From NCBI RefSeq assembly GCF_005146945.1, contig NZ_SWMS01000014.1, positions 1-64,000 on the forward strand: a DNA stretch of 64,000 nucleotides, given 5' to 3'. The stretch comes from Prauserella endophytica (GTDB lineage: Bacteria > Actinomycetota > Actinomycetes > Mycobacteriales > Pseudonocardiaceae). Each line of letters starts with the position of its first letter. Position 1 is the stretch's first letter. Shown here one piece after another: positions 8,309 through 15,652 of the stretch. Made by a program: the position numbers and the translations under genes. A model generated the notes under the pieces. That model was not told where the DNA came from. It ran no database searches and saw only the letters and a program-made list of their open reading frames with translations.

Positions 8309-9348
8309 CCACCTTCGCTGCACACTCCCGTGAGGACAACGCCGTCACGCTGGTGACCGCCGACGCGGAAGCCGGAATCCGAAACCTGCCCGAAGATTCG
8401 GTGGACTGTCTGGTCACCAGCCCGCCCTACTGGCGGCTGCGCGACTACGCCCCCGACACCTGGACCGGCGGCCGGCCCGGCTGCCGCCACCGCCCCGCCA
8501 GCCTCCGCGAAGCGGGTACCGGGCGGTGGCGATGCCGAGACTGCGGGGCCCGGCGCGAGCATCCGCAGATCGGGCTGGAACCGACCGCGGACGACTACAT
8601 CGAGACTCTGCGCGCGACGTTCTCTGTGGCCCGGCGGGTGCTCACCCCGCGGGCCACGGTGTGGGTCAACCTGGGTGACAGCTACTCCACCAACTCGGAC
8701 GGCTACTGGTGCGCGGCGCCCGGCCAGGCCGGGCAGCCGCACTACCGGCCACGAGCGGACGTGCCGCACAAGAACCTGCTCGGCATGCCGTGGCGGCTGG
8801 CCTTCGCCCTGCAGGACGACGGGTGGATCTTGCGGTCGGCGATCGTCTGGCACAAGCCCCACGCCACGCCCACCCCGATCTCCGATCGGCTCACGACCCG
8901 GCACGAGATGCTCTTCCTGTTCGTCACGCAGCCGGACTACTACTTCGACCTCGATGCGATCCGGCAGCCCTACACCGGCGACCGGGCCCTGTCCCGCCGC
9001 GCCCACTACGGCGGCACCAAGCCGAACACCGCACGCGGAACCTGGCCCCGCACACCCGCCGACGGGCAGCGTGGCCGCAACCCCGGCAACGTGTGGACCA
9101 TCCCGCCCGACCGCACCCGCGCCAGGCATCCCGCGCCATCGCCAGTGGAGATCCCGCGCCGGTGCATCGCGGCCGGATGCCCGCCCGGGGGCCACGTCCT
9201 CGACCCATTCAGCGGCAGCGGGACCACCGGCGTCGCCGCCCGCGCGCTCGGCCGGCGTTTCACCGGCATCGACACCAAGGCCACCTACCACGACCTCGCA
9301 CTCCGGCGCATCACTGCGGCCGGCCCGGACGCAGGAGGGCCGCGATGA
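8305..9348 (+). CDS. DNA amino-methyltransferase, beta class, M2
   Basis: The 347-aa protein is a clear paralogue of its upstream neighbour. It has TSPPYWRLRDYAPDTWTGG near residue 38, a Cys pair CRDCGARRE, VWVNLGDSYS, KNLLGMPWRLAFALQDDGWILRSAIVWHKP, and a C-terminal motif I DPFSGSGTTGVAARALGRRFTGID. Its GTG start overlaps the preceding stop (GTGA), so translation is coupled. The pair probably arose by tandem duplication. The variable middle part, the likely target-recognition region, differs strongly from M1, suggesting different target sequences. Confidence 0.85.
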   Translation: MTTFAAHSREDNAVTLVTADAEAGIRNLPEDSVDCLVTSPPYWRLRDYAPDTWTGGRPGCRHRPASLREAGTGRWRCRDCGARREHPQIGLEPTADDYIETLRATFSVARRVLTPRATVWVNLGDSYSTNSDGYWCAAPGQAGQPHYRPRADVPHKNLLGMPWRLAFALQDDGWILRSAIVWHKPHATPTPISDRLTTRHEMLFLFVTQPDYYFDLDAIRQPYTGDRALSRRAHYGGTKPNTARGTWPRTPADGQRGRNPGNVWTIPPDRTRARHPAPSPVEIPRRCIAAGCPPGGHVLDPFSGSGTTGVAARALGRRFTGIDTKATYHDLALRRITAAGPDAGGPR

Positions 9349-10715
9349 CCGACGACGACATCGCCTTCGTCAAACCGGAGATCGTTCACGGCGACGCCCG
9401 TGACCTTCCAGTCCCGGACGCCAGCGTCGATCTGGTGATCACCAGCCCGCCCTACTTCGGGCTGCGGACCTACCGCGATGGCGACACCGCCTACCGCGGA
9501 CAGCTCGGTGCCGAAGACACCCCGGGCGCCTATCTCGAGAACCTGATCGCCTGCACCCGCGAGATGATCCGCGTCCTCAAACCGTCCGGGTCAATCTTCA
9601 TCAACCTCGGTGACAAGTACTCCAGCCACAACAACGGCAAAGGCCGCTCCCTGAACGGAACCCGCGGTGCCGGGCAGGTCCCGGACGGCGGCGACCCACA
9701 CAACCGCAGCGTTCCGGCGAAGTCGCTGATCGGGCTGCCGTGGCGCTACGCCCTGCGCTGCGTCGACGAACTCGGTTTGATCTTGCGCGCCGAGATCATC
9801 TGGTCCAAACCACACGGACTGCCCGAGTCCGTGCGCGACCGGGTCCGCCGCAGCCACGAAACCTGGTTCCACTTCACGCTCAACCCGCGCTACTACAACG
9901 CCATCGACACCATCAGGCTCCCGCACTCCGCGTCGAGTCTCGCTCGTGTGGCGCCGCATCGATCCGATCCTGGCCGCGCGGCACGCGATGGCCGGTACTA
10001 CCCGGGTGCGGAACAGCAGACCCTGAAACGACGGCAGATGTTGCACCCGCACGGCCGCCTGCCCGGATCGGTATGGGAGATCGCACCTCAACCACTGCGG
10101 GTGCCTCCGCACCTGGGTATCGCGCACTTCGCGTCGTTTCCGGTGGAATGGCCTCGGCGACTCGTCCTCGGGTGGTCGCCGCAGAGCGTGTGCACCGCCT
10201 GCGGGCAGGGCCGCCGCCGCGTCCCGGTCGCCTTCGGCCTGGACACCTCCCGGCCACAGACGCGGCGGGCGCTGGAACTGGTGCGCGAGCACGGCCTGAC
10301 CGAGGCCCACCTGGCCGCGCTGCGAGCCGCGGGACTCAACGACACGCCTCGCGCCCTCGACACCCAGGGCCGTCCGGCCGTGCACGAGCATCCCGATGGG
10401 CAGCTCGTCGCCGAGGCGCGGGCCGCGCTGGGCGGCTACGCCCGCGAGTTCCTGCTATCGCGGGCCACCGAGTTCGCCGACGCCTGCGACTGCGCCGACA
10501 CGAGCGCGGCCAGCGTTCCCGGTGTGGTGCTCGATCCCTTTGGTGGCACCGGAACCACCGCCTTGGCTGCCGCCGTGCACGGCCGGCGCGCCATCTCGCT
10601 GGATGCCAGTCGCGACTACTGCCGCCTCGCCACCTGGCGCGTCCACGACCCCCGCCAGCAAGCACGAGCCCGCGGCACCCACCAGGCCCCGGAACCGGTT
10701 CCGCGCGCCGCGTGA
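9345..10715 (+). CDS. DNA amino-methyltransferase, beta class, M3
   Basis: The 456-aa enzyme begins with VHGDARDLPVPDASVDLVITSPPYFGLRTY (motif IV) and ends with GVVLDPFGGTGTTALAAAVHGRRAISLD (motif I). It also has FINLGDKYSS, SLIGLPWRYALRC and IIWSKPHGLPESVRDRVRR, matching the M1/M2 framework. A roughly 120-residue insertion with CTACGQ and CDCAD motifs sits before motif I and may hold a metal site or a target-recognition part. The ATG overlaps the preceding stop (ATGA). It is the third consecutive active-looking methyltransferase and the last gene of the operon before a 185-bp gap. Confidence 0.85.
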   Translation: MTDDDIAFVKPEIVHGDARDLPVPDASVDLVITSPPYFGLRTYRDGDTAYRGQLGAEDTPGAYLENLIACTREMIRVLKPSGSIFINLGDKYSSHNNGKGRSLNGTRGAGQVPDGGDPHNRSVPAKSLIGLPWRYALRCVDELGLILRAEIIWSKPHGLPESVRDRVRRSHETWFHFTLNPRYYNAIDTIRLPHSASSLARVAPHRSDPGRAARDGRYYPGAEQQTLKRRQMLHPHGRLPGSVWEIAPQPLRVPPHLGIAHFASFPVEWPRRLVLGWSPQSVCTACGQGRRRVPVAFGLDTSRPQTRRALELVREHGLTEAHLAALRAAGLNDTPRALDTQGRPAVHEHPDGQLVAEARAALGGYAREFLLSRATEFADACDCADTSAASVPGVVLDPFGGTGTTALAAAVHGRRAISLDASRDYCRLATWRVHDPRQQARARGTHQAPEPVPRAA

Positions 10716-10811
10716 CACCCGCGCCGGTGTGACGTGGACGACAGGCGGGGCCCACTCGTTCGGGGCCTCCGTTTCTCGCTGATCGACGCTACGATCCCAG
10801 GCCCGCACCAC

Positions 10812-10836
10812 CCAGCTGGACGCTCTGACCAGCTGG
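10812..10836. promoter_or_regulatory. Pair of CCAGCTGG palindromes, candidate operator of the integration module
   Basis: The 8-bp palindrome CCAGCTGG occurs at 10812-10819 and 10829-10836, 17 bp centre to centre, in the 185-bp gap upstream of the integration genes starting at 10901. Two identical palindromes on nearly the same helical face suggest binding of a dimeric regulator. Which regulator binds is unknown. Confidence 0.35.
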
Positions 10837-10900
10837 TTCGCGCTGAACGACAGGTGCTTGCACGTGGCGCGGGACGAGGAGACCAGGAGGCACGATTCCC

Positions 10901-11431
10901 ATGTCCGCCCCAGCAGCGACTACGGCCACCGACGGGATCACCGCCGCGCCCGAGCCGATCAGGGCGGTGTTCTACGGACGCAAGAACAGGACCGACGCGA
11001 TCGCCCTGCGCCTCCTACGCCAGCAGTACTCGCTGTGCGAGCGGGTGTTCCGTCCTCGCGTGGTGATCACCCACTGCTTCTACGACCTGCCCGCCGACGT
11101 GGACTCGGCGACGCTGCACGATGCGGGACTGCCCCGACGCGAAGGCGGGTGGCGCGAGCTGGCCGCGTCTCTGTCCGTACCTGAACCGGGCTACGACCTG
11201 ATCGTCTCCGAGAAGGCGGAGCGGCTATCGCGCGATCCGTTCGAGATTCTGGATCGCGAACGCCTCGCCGCGCAGCACTGCGTCCCGATCGCCTACGCGA
11301 CCGAGCCCTGGAACCCGGTCTTGGAGATGCTGCCGCAGGCGCGTGCACTCACCGCGTTCCTCCGCCGCCGCGTCCTGGGCGCCAGCTATTTCACGATCGG
11401 AAACCTCTACATGAGCGGACAAGGGGTGTGA
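10901..11431 (+). CDS. Serine-recombinase-like catalytic domain lacking the nucleophile serine
   Basis: This 176-aa protein aligns by eye with the N-terminal resolvase domain of the integrase encoded two genes downstream. AVFYGRKNRTD corresponds to FAWLGRVSTRD, HCFYDLPADVD to HFYDVESGRMD, and YDLIVSEKAERLSRDPFEIL to FDYVICESIERTAR. The catalytic serine position is Asn (GRKN versus GRVS), while the conserved Arg of the ERLSR segment is kept. No DNA-binding domain follows; the chain ends shortly after the resolvase fold. It is therefore a pseudo-recombinase that could form mixed assemblies with the integrase. The ATG has an upstream AGGAGG. It heads a three-gene operon. Confidence 0.65.
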   Translation: MSAPAATTATDGITAAPEPIRAVFYGRKNRTDAIALRLLRQQYSLCERVFRPRVVITHCFYDLPADVDSATLHDAGLPRREGGWRELAASLSVPEPGYDLIVSEKAERLSRDPFEILDRERLAAQHCVPIAYATEPWNPVLEMLPQARALTAFLRRRVLGASYFTIGNLYMSGQGV

Positions 11432-11434
11432 GCG

Positions 11435-11635
11435 TTGGCAGGCGAATACGAACGCCGCGACGACGCCACCGGACGTCTGGCTCCTGACGAACCACCGGAA
11501 CTGGTCGCCGAAATCCGCACTGTGGAAGGAATCGAGGCTCAGCGACTGGCCGCGGAACAAGCACGAGTGTTGTGGGAGGTGACACAATGGCAGGCCCGGA
11601 ACAGGTCCGCGCGTGGGCTGGACGACGCAGCGTAG
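11435..11635 (+). CDS. Small acidic helical protein between pseudo-recombinase and integrase
   Basis: A 66-aa frame begins with TTG 3 nt after the previous stop and overlaps the integrase start by 49 nt. The sequence (ending in EQARVLWEVTQWQARNRSARGLDDAA) is rich in Glu, Arg and Ala, is predicted helical, and has no motif I recognise. Tight packing between two recombinase genes makes a role in integration or excision control plausible. The TTG start and the lack of an obvious ribosome-binding site keep confidence moderate. Confidence 0.4.
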   Translation: MAGEYERRDDATGRLAPDEPPELVAEIRTVEGIEAQRLAAEQARVLWEVTQWQARNRSARGLDDAA

Positions 11636-13539
11636 GACGCGCGCGAAGCCCCTACAGCGCAGCGGCAGCGGGCGGCGAGCCGATCGTCGCCGCACAGCCC
11701 ACTCTGCTGCGGTTCGCGTGGCTGGGCCGAGTGTCCACTCGCGACATGCAAGACCCCACATTGTCTTTGCCGCGTCAGCTCGGTTCATCGCAGCGCGCGC
11801 TGCCCGAGGACGGACTGATCGTCGCGCACTTCTACGACGTCGAATCCGGGCGCATGGACCTCGACGCCCGCGGCGGTGGGCACGCGCATGAACAGTTCGA
11901 CATTCCGATCACGCGTGACGGCGGCATCCAAGACCTGCTCGCCGAGGCCGAACGTCCCGATCGGCGATTCGACTACGTCATCTGCGAGTCCATCGAACGG
12001 ACCGCCCGGCACATGTACTACGGCACCACCATCGAGCACCGCCTGGAGCGCGCCGGGGTGCGTCTGCTCGCGGCCGATGAGCCCTTCCAATTGGCCACAG
12101 TGGACGGTCGCAAGCCGAAGGTCGCCACCTCATTGCTGACCCGCCGGGTCAAGCAGAGCATTTCCGAGTTCTACGTCGTCGACATGCTGGAGAAGTCCTG
12201 GGACGGCTTCGCGATCCACACCGAGGCGGGATACAACGTCGGGAAACCCTGCTACGGCTACCGCGCCCGCCACGTCCCGCACCCGGTCCCCGCCAAGCGC
12301 GCCAAGGGCGTCAAAAAGACGTTCCTCGACCTCGACCCCGCGCAGGCACCCGCCGTCCGCATGGCCTACCACTGGCGCATCACCGAACGCCTCGGCTACC
12401 AGGCCATCGCGGACCGGCTCAACCTCGATCCCGCGACCTATCCACCGCCGGTACCCGTCGACCCGAAGCGCTCCGTCGGCCGCTGGACCTATTCGAACGT
12501 GCGCGACATCCTCACCAACCCCAAGTACACCGGGCACATGGTCTGGAACCGCAAGGGCCGCAAGTCCCGCGGCAACCGCGCCAACCCCATCGAGGAATGG
12601 ATCTGGTCCGCGCAACCCGTTCACGAACCGCTCGTCAGTTTGGAGGACTGGCTCAAAGCCCAGGACATCAGCGGACACCGCTTCGGCTCACGCAGCACCA
12701 GCAACACCAACGTCAAGCATCCCCAGACCAAACGCTCGTACCTGCTGCGCACCTACCTGTTCCACGGTGACTGCGGCCGGCGCATGAACGGCAAGACCCG
12801 CCGTGGCCACGCCTACTACGTGTGCGAACCGAAGAAGGGATACGTCCCCGACGGCCATCCCACCGCTGGGAGCTTCTGGATTCGCGAAGACGCGATCGTC
12901 GACAAACTCAACGAGTTCCTCTCCACCCACATCTTCGGCACGTACCGCCGCAACCTGCTCGACAGCACGGTCCGAGATCTCGGCGCAGCCGCCCAACGGG
13001 AACGAGAACAACGCCTCGCCGCCCTGCGACGCGAGATCGACGACACCACCCGAATGATCAAGAACCTCGTCCGCAACTTCTCCCGTATCGACACACCGAC
13101 CGAGGACTTCGTGCGCGACATCAACGAGGAACGCGCCGAACTTCACCAGCGCAAGACCCAACTTGAAGCCCAGCTCGCCGAAGCCGAGGAGGCCAACCAG
13201 CAGGCACCCAATCCCGACCTGCTCGACACCTTGCCCATGGGCGAGGTCCGGATCGAAGAACTACCCGAAGACACCGCGCGGCGACTGTTCGAAGCCCTCC
13301 GACTCGAACTCCGTTACCACAAGGACACCAACCAGATCAAGTGCACGGTCACCCTGGCCGGAACGACACTGCCAGCCACCCGTCAGGCCGCTGACGAGGC
13401 CGTCATCCTGCCGTTCGACCGAGAGCGGCGACTCAACCAGCGCAAACACGACAACGAGAACAAGGAGGGTGCCATGGCTAGCACCTCTCCCGTTCCCATC
13501 CTTGGAGTGCCCCCGGCAGGACTCGAACCTGCGACCTAG
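11587..13539 (+). CDS. Large serine recombinase (site-specific integrase) of the conjugative element
   Basis: The 650-aa integrase has an N-terminal resolvase domain with the catalytic serine in LGRVSTRD (near residue 50). The Recombinase domain follows (GKPCYGYRARH through WTYSNVRDILTNPKYTGHMVWN). Next is a zinc-ribbon region in which the usual first CxxC reads HGDC, followed by YYVC, and then a long charged coiled coil (roughly residues 475-540). It would catalyse recombination between attP and attB. The ATG at 11587 has GGAGGT 6 nt upstream and is preferred to a GTG at 11572. The last codons and stop (13537-13539) lie inside the tRNA-Arg gene. That is unusual for this family, which mostly targets protein genes; tRNA targeting is typical of tyrosine recombinases. 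Confidence 0.9.
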   Translation: MAGPEQVRAWAGRRSVGRARSPYSAAAAGGEPIVAAQPTLLRFAWLGRVSTRDMQDPTLSLPRQLGSSQRALPEDGLIVAHFYDVESGRMDLDARGGGHAHEQFDIPITRDGGIQDLLAEAERPDRRFDYVICESIERTARHMYYGTTIEHRLERAGVRLLAADEPFQLATVDGRKPKVATSLLTRRVKQSISEFYVVDMLEKSWDGFAIHTEAGYNVGKPCYGYRARHVPHPVPAKRAKGVKKTFLDLDPAQAPAVRMAYHWRITERLGYQAIADRLNLDPATYPPPVPVDPKRSVGRWTYSNVRDILTNPKYTGHMVWNRKGRKSRGNRANPIEEWIWSAQPVHEPLVSLEDWLKAQDISGHRFGSRSTSNTNVKHPQTKRSYLLRTYLFHGDCGRRMNGKTRRGHAYYVCEPKKGYVPDGHPTAGSFWIREDAIVDKLNEFLSTHIFGTYRRNLLDSTVRDLGAAAQREREQRLAALRREIDDTTRMIKNLVRNFSRIDTPTEDFVRDINEERAELHQRKTQLEAQLAEAEEANQQAPNPDLLDTLPMGEVRIEELPEDTARRLFEALRLELRYHKDTNQIKCTVTLAGTTLPATRQAADEAVILPFDRERRLNQRKHDNENKEGAMASTSPVPILGVPPAGLEPAT

Positions 13540-13550
13540 AGATTAGAAGG
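13508..13550. other. Probable attachment-site junction of the conjugative element within tRNA-Arg
   Basis: The integrase reading frame ends 32 bp inside the tRNA gene, which places the element/chromosome junction in the anticodon-to-T-arm part of the tRNA. The other attachment site should lie left of the window and carry a matching tRNA 3' segment. The exact crossover cannot be fixed from one end. Confidence 0.6.
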
Positions 13551-13581
13551 CTCTTGCTCTATCCAGCTGAGCTACGAGGGC
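13508..13581 (-). tRNA. tRNA-Arg (anticodon UCU)
   Basis: A 74-nt cloverleaf reads on the minus strand. It has acceptor GCCCUCG/CGGGGGC with wobble pairs, D arm GCUC/GAGC, anticodon loop CUUCUAA (UCU, Arg), T arm GCAGG-UUCGAGU-CCUGC and discriminator A. The anticodon stem has a C31.U39 mismatch. The 3' half is on the side of the mobile element and overlaps the 3' end of the integrase gene. Confidence 0.95.
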
Positions 13582-13898
13582 CCATGGTGACAACCGAAGG
13601 CCATGCCACTCAGCCGCCAGCTTAGTCACCACTGATTACTTGATCGCCGGACACCGGCGAATCGTTTCACCCGTCACCCGGCCTGGTGAGCGAGCTCGCC
13701 GTTGTTGGACGATCACGTGTTCAGCCGCTGGTCTGCCAGGTGGCCACGGGTGCGCTGCCCGTGGATCGACAGCGCACCCGCGGCGGGCCGCGCTCGGGGA
13801 CACGGCCCCCCGGGACACCCCGTCCACGCGTTCCCCTGGCGTGCCGGTGTGGGTGCCCAGCTCGGGCGGCCGCGTTTTTCGGCGGCCGCTGTGCGGGT
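13582..13898. other. Intergenic region between tRNA-Arg and the peptidase-inhibitor gene
   Basis: I see no gene. The region must hold the minus-strand promoter of tRNA-Arg. It also contains a 10-bp perfect stem (GGGTGCGCTG at 13748-13757 with CAGCGCACCC at 13770-13779) and the terminator hairpin at 13866-13889. Confidence 0.5.
13866..13889 (-). terminator. Terminator hairpin after the peptidase-inhibitor gene
   Basis: GCGGCCGC at 13866-13873 pairs with an identical self-complementary GCGGCCGC at 13882-13889 around an 8-nt loop that reads CGAAAAAC in the transcript sense. It lies 10 bp past the stop of the minus-strand gene at 13899. Confidence 0.6.
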
Positions 13899-14303
13899 TC
13901 AGTTCCAGATCTGAATCGCCCTCACGACATAGGGCGCCTGCGGGACGAACGTGCCCGGCCCTGGATAGGTACTGAAATCCCCTTCGGTCGCGCAGTGCCG
14001 ATCCTGATAGACGGTGACCTGACGCTCGAGCCGGTTGGCGAACGAGCGGGCGTCGACGCCCTCCGGCAGCGGCACGCACTCCTCCGGGTTGGTGCCGCGC
14101 AGGTCGAACCGGGTGATCTGGCCGCCGTAGAACTCGCCCGTCCAGGCACAGAACTCTCCCGGCTCACAAGCGAATCCGGGCGGGGACGGCGGCTGCCCGC
14201 CGACGTCGGCCTGCGCGACACCGGCCGCGCACAGCATTCCCAGCGTGGCCAGCAGAAGGGCCTTCGGGACGCGCCTGCTCAGTACGGAAAAGCGTCGAGA
14301 CAT
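13899..14303 (-). CDS. Secreted peptidase inhibitor family I36-like protein
   Basis: The 134-aa precursor has a signal peptide (basic N-terminus, LLLATLGMLCAAGVAQA, cleavage after AQA). The mature domain has FACEPGEFCAWTGEFYGGQITRFDLRG and a later C..LPEGVDARSFANR...VTVYQDRHC. The CxPGxFCxW...YxG pattern with later Cys residues is that of small secreted I36 inhibitors and related beta-gamma-crystallin-like proteins of actinomycetes, which bind extracellular metalloproteases. Four Cys remain in the mature domain, consistent with two disulfides. The leader contains GGGGGA upstream of the ATG. A conserved inverted pair of TTGTCCACA boxes lies about 100-145 bp upstream. Confidence 0.7.
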   Translation of the reverse strand: MSRRFSVLSRRVPKALLLATLGMLCAAGVAQADVGGQPPSPPGFACEPGEFCAWTGEFYGGQITRFDLRGTNPEECVPLPEGVDARSFANRLERQVTVYQDRHCATEGDFSTYPGPGTFVPQAPYVVRAIQIWN

Positions 14304-14401
14304 TTCGTGAATCCCCCTGTGTTCGGGCGAAATCGCCGTGGAATGTGCTGAGCTCCACGATGCCGAAGGCCGGAGGGAATGTCAGCGGGCAATTTCGGTT
14401 C

Positions 14402-14449
14402 TGTGGACAACTGCCCCTTTCCCGCCCGTCGGAGTAGGAGTTGTCCACA
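14402..14449. promoter_or_regulatory. Inverted pair of TTGTCCACA (DnaA-box-like) sequences
   Basis: TGTGGACAACT at 14402-14412 and its exact reverse complement AGTTGTCCACA at 14439-14449 form an 11-bp inverted repeat with a 26-bp spacer, upstream of the inhibitor gene. TTGTCCACA is the usual actinobacterial DnaA-box form. The same 11-mer recurs at 18961-18971 upstream of the ssb paralogue. Alternatives are an operator or a weak hairpin. Confidence 0.4.
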
Positions 14450-14486
14450 CTTTCCGGAAAGCCCTTGTGGGAAGGTGCCGGTGCTG

Positions 14487-15563
14487 CTACGCGGGGCGGG
14501 GTCCGGTGGAGTCGCGCACGACCAGCTCCACCGGCAGGGTGACCGGGGGAGGTGCCTTACGCCCCGCGAGCAGCCGCAACGCGAGCTCACCGGCGAGCCT
14601 GCCCTTGCGCTGCAGGTCCTGCCGCACGGTCGTCAGCGCGGGCTCGGCCCACGCGGCCGGCGGGGCGTCGTCGAATCCCACCACCGACAGCTCACCCGGC
14701 ACCCTCAGCCCGCGCTGCCGGGCCGCGGCCAGCGCGCCCAGGGCCAGCTCGTCCGACATGCACAAGAGTGCGGTCGGCCGCGGGTCGCCGTCGAGCAGCT
14801 CGCCGGCCGCTTGTCTCGCCTGTTCACGCGAGGTCCCCGACGTTTCCCACACGGGCACGCCGGTGACACCGGCCGTCGCGAGGGTGTCCACATATCCCGC
14901 CAGACGCTCCCGGTTGTCCCGGAACATGCTCTTCGCCGCCTCTTCCGCGGTCATCGGCCCGCCACGGGGTTCCGAGAGGCACTGAGCGGAGAGGATGCCG
15001 AATCGCCGGTGCCCCAGGTCGAGCAGATGCCGCGCCGCGGCGATGGCGCCACCGCGGTCGTCCGTGCTGACCCTCGCCGCGCCGGACACGTACGGCTGGT
15101 CGATCACCACGAGCGGCAGACCCCGGTCTCGCACGGCGCGCAGTGCCGGTGCGCCGTCCGCCAGCGAGTACGCCACGGCCAGGTCGGCCTGGGCGTTCAG
15201 CACCCGGTCGGCGGGCGGGCCGCCGTGGTCCCCGCCGGGCAGCAGGAGCAGCGCGTGCCCCTCGCGGTCGACCTCGGCGGCGAGTGCGTCGAGCGTGATC
15301 GACAGCGCCGGGTCGGAGAAGGCCGCCGACACGCCCGTGTCGAGCATGAAGGCGATGGCGCCGACGCGACGGGTCGCGAGGCTGCGCGCCACCGGGTCGG
15401 GCCCCGCGTAGCCGAGCCGCTTCGCCGTCCGCAGGACCTCCTCGCGCAACGCAGCCGAGAGCTGGTCGGGGCGGTTGAAGGCGTTCGAGACCGTCGTGCG
15501 GGAGACACCCACCTCGTCCGCGACGTCGTCGAGTGTCGGTTGCCTTCGCCGCGTGCTGGCCAC
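14487..15563 (-). CDS. LacI-family transcriptional repressor
   Basis: The 358-aa protein starts with the LacI helix-turn-helix (PTLDDVADEVGVSRTTVSNAFNRPDQLS, residues 9-36) and hinge helix (RRVGAIAF context). A periplasmic-binding-type sugar-sensing domain follows, with VIDQP, GHRRFGIL, SDELALGALAAARQRGLRVPGELSVVGFDD and TTVRQDL. It is divergent from an MFS transporter, and an AAGCGCTT palindrome lies in the 89-bp gap between them. It most likely represses the transporter and itself until an effector, probably a carbohydrate or small metabolite, binds. Confidence 0.9.
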   Translation of the reverse strand: MASTRRRQPTLDDVADEVGVSRTTVSNAFNRPDQLSAALREEVLRTAKRLGYAGPDPVARSLATRRVGAIAFMLDTGVSAAFSDPALSITLDALAAEVDREGHALLLLPGGDHGGPPADRVLNAQADLAVAYSLADGAPALRAVRDRGLPLVVIDQPYVSGAARVSTDDRGGAIAAARHLLDLGHRRFGILSAQCLSEPRGGPMTAEEAAKSMFRDNRERLAGYVDTLATAGVTGVPVWETSGTSREQARQAAGELLDGDPRPTALLCMSDELALGALAAARQRGLRVPGELSVVGFDDAPPAAWAEPALTTVRQDLQRKGRLAGELALRLLAGRKAPPPVTLPVELVVRDSTGPRPA

Positions 15564-15601
15564 CCGCGCAGTCTAATCGGTAGTCCCCCTTGCGCTCTCT
15601 G

Positions 15602-15609
15602 AAGCGCTT
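15602..15609. promoter_or_regulatory. LacI-type operator
   Basis: AAGCGCTT is a perfect palindrome with the central CG that LacI-family dimers read. It sits 39 bp upstream of the divergent repressor start and 44 bp upstream of the MFS start, inside the shared promoter region. Confidence 0.55.
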
Positions 15610-15652
15610 AAGACATTCTGAGGCAAGGATTCTCGAGGAAGGAGCCGGCGGC

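Noticed and set aside
11572-11586. GTG start for the serine integrase
   Set aside because: The ATG at 11587 is correctly spaced from GGAGGT, whereas the GTG has no site.
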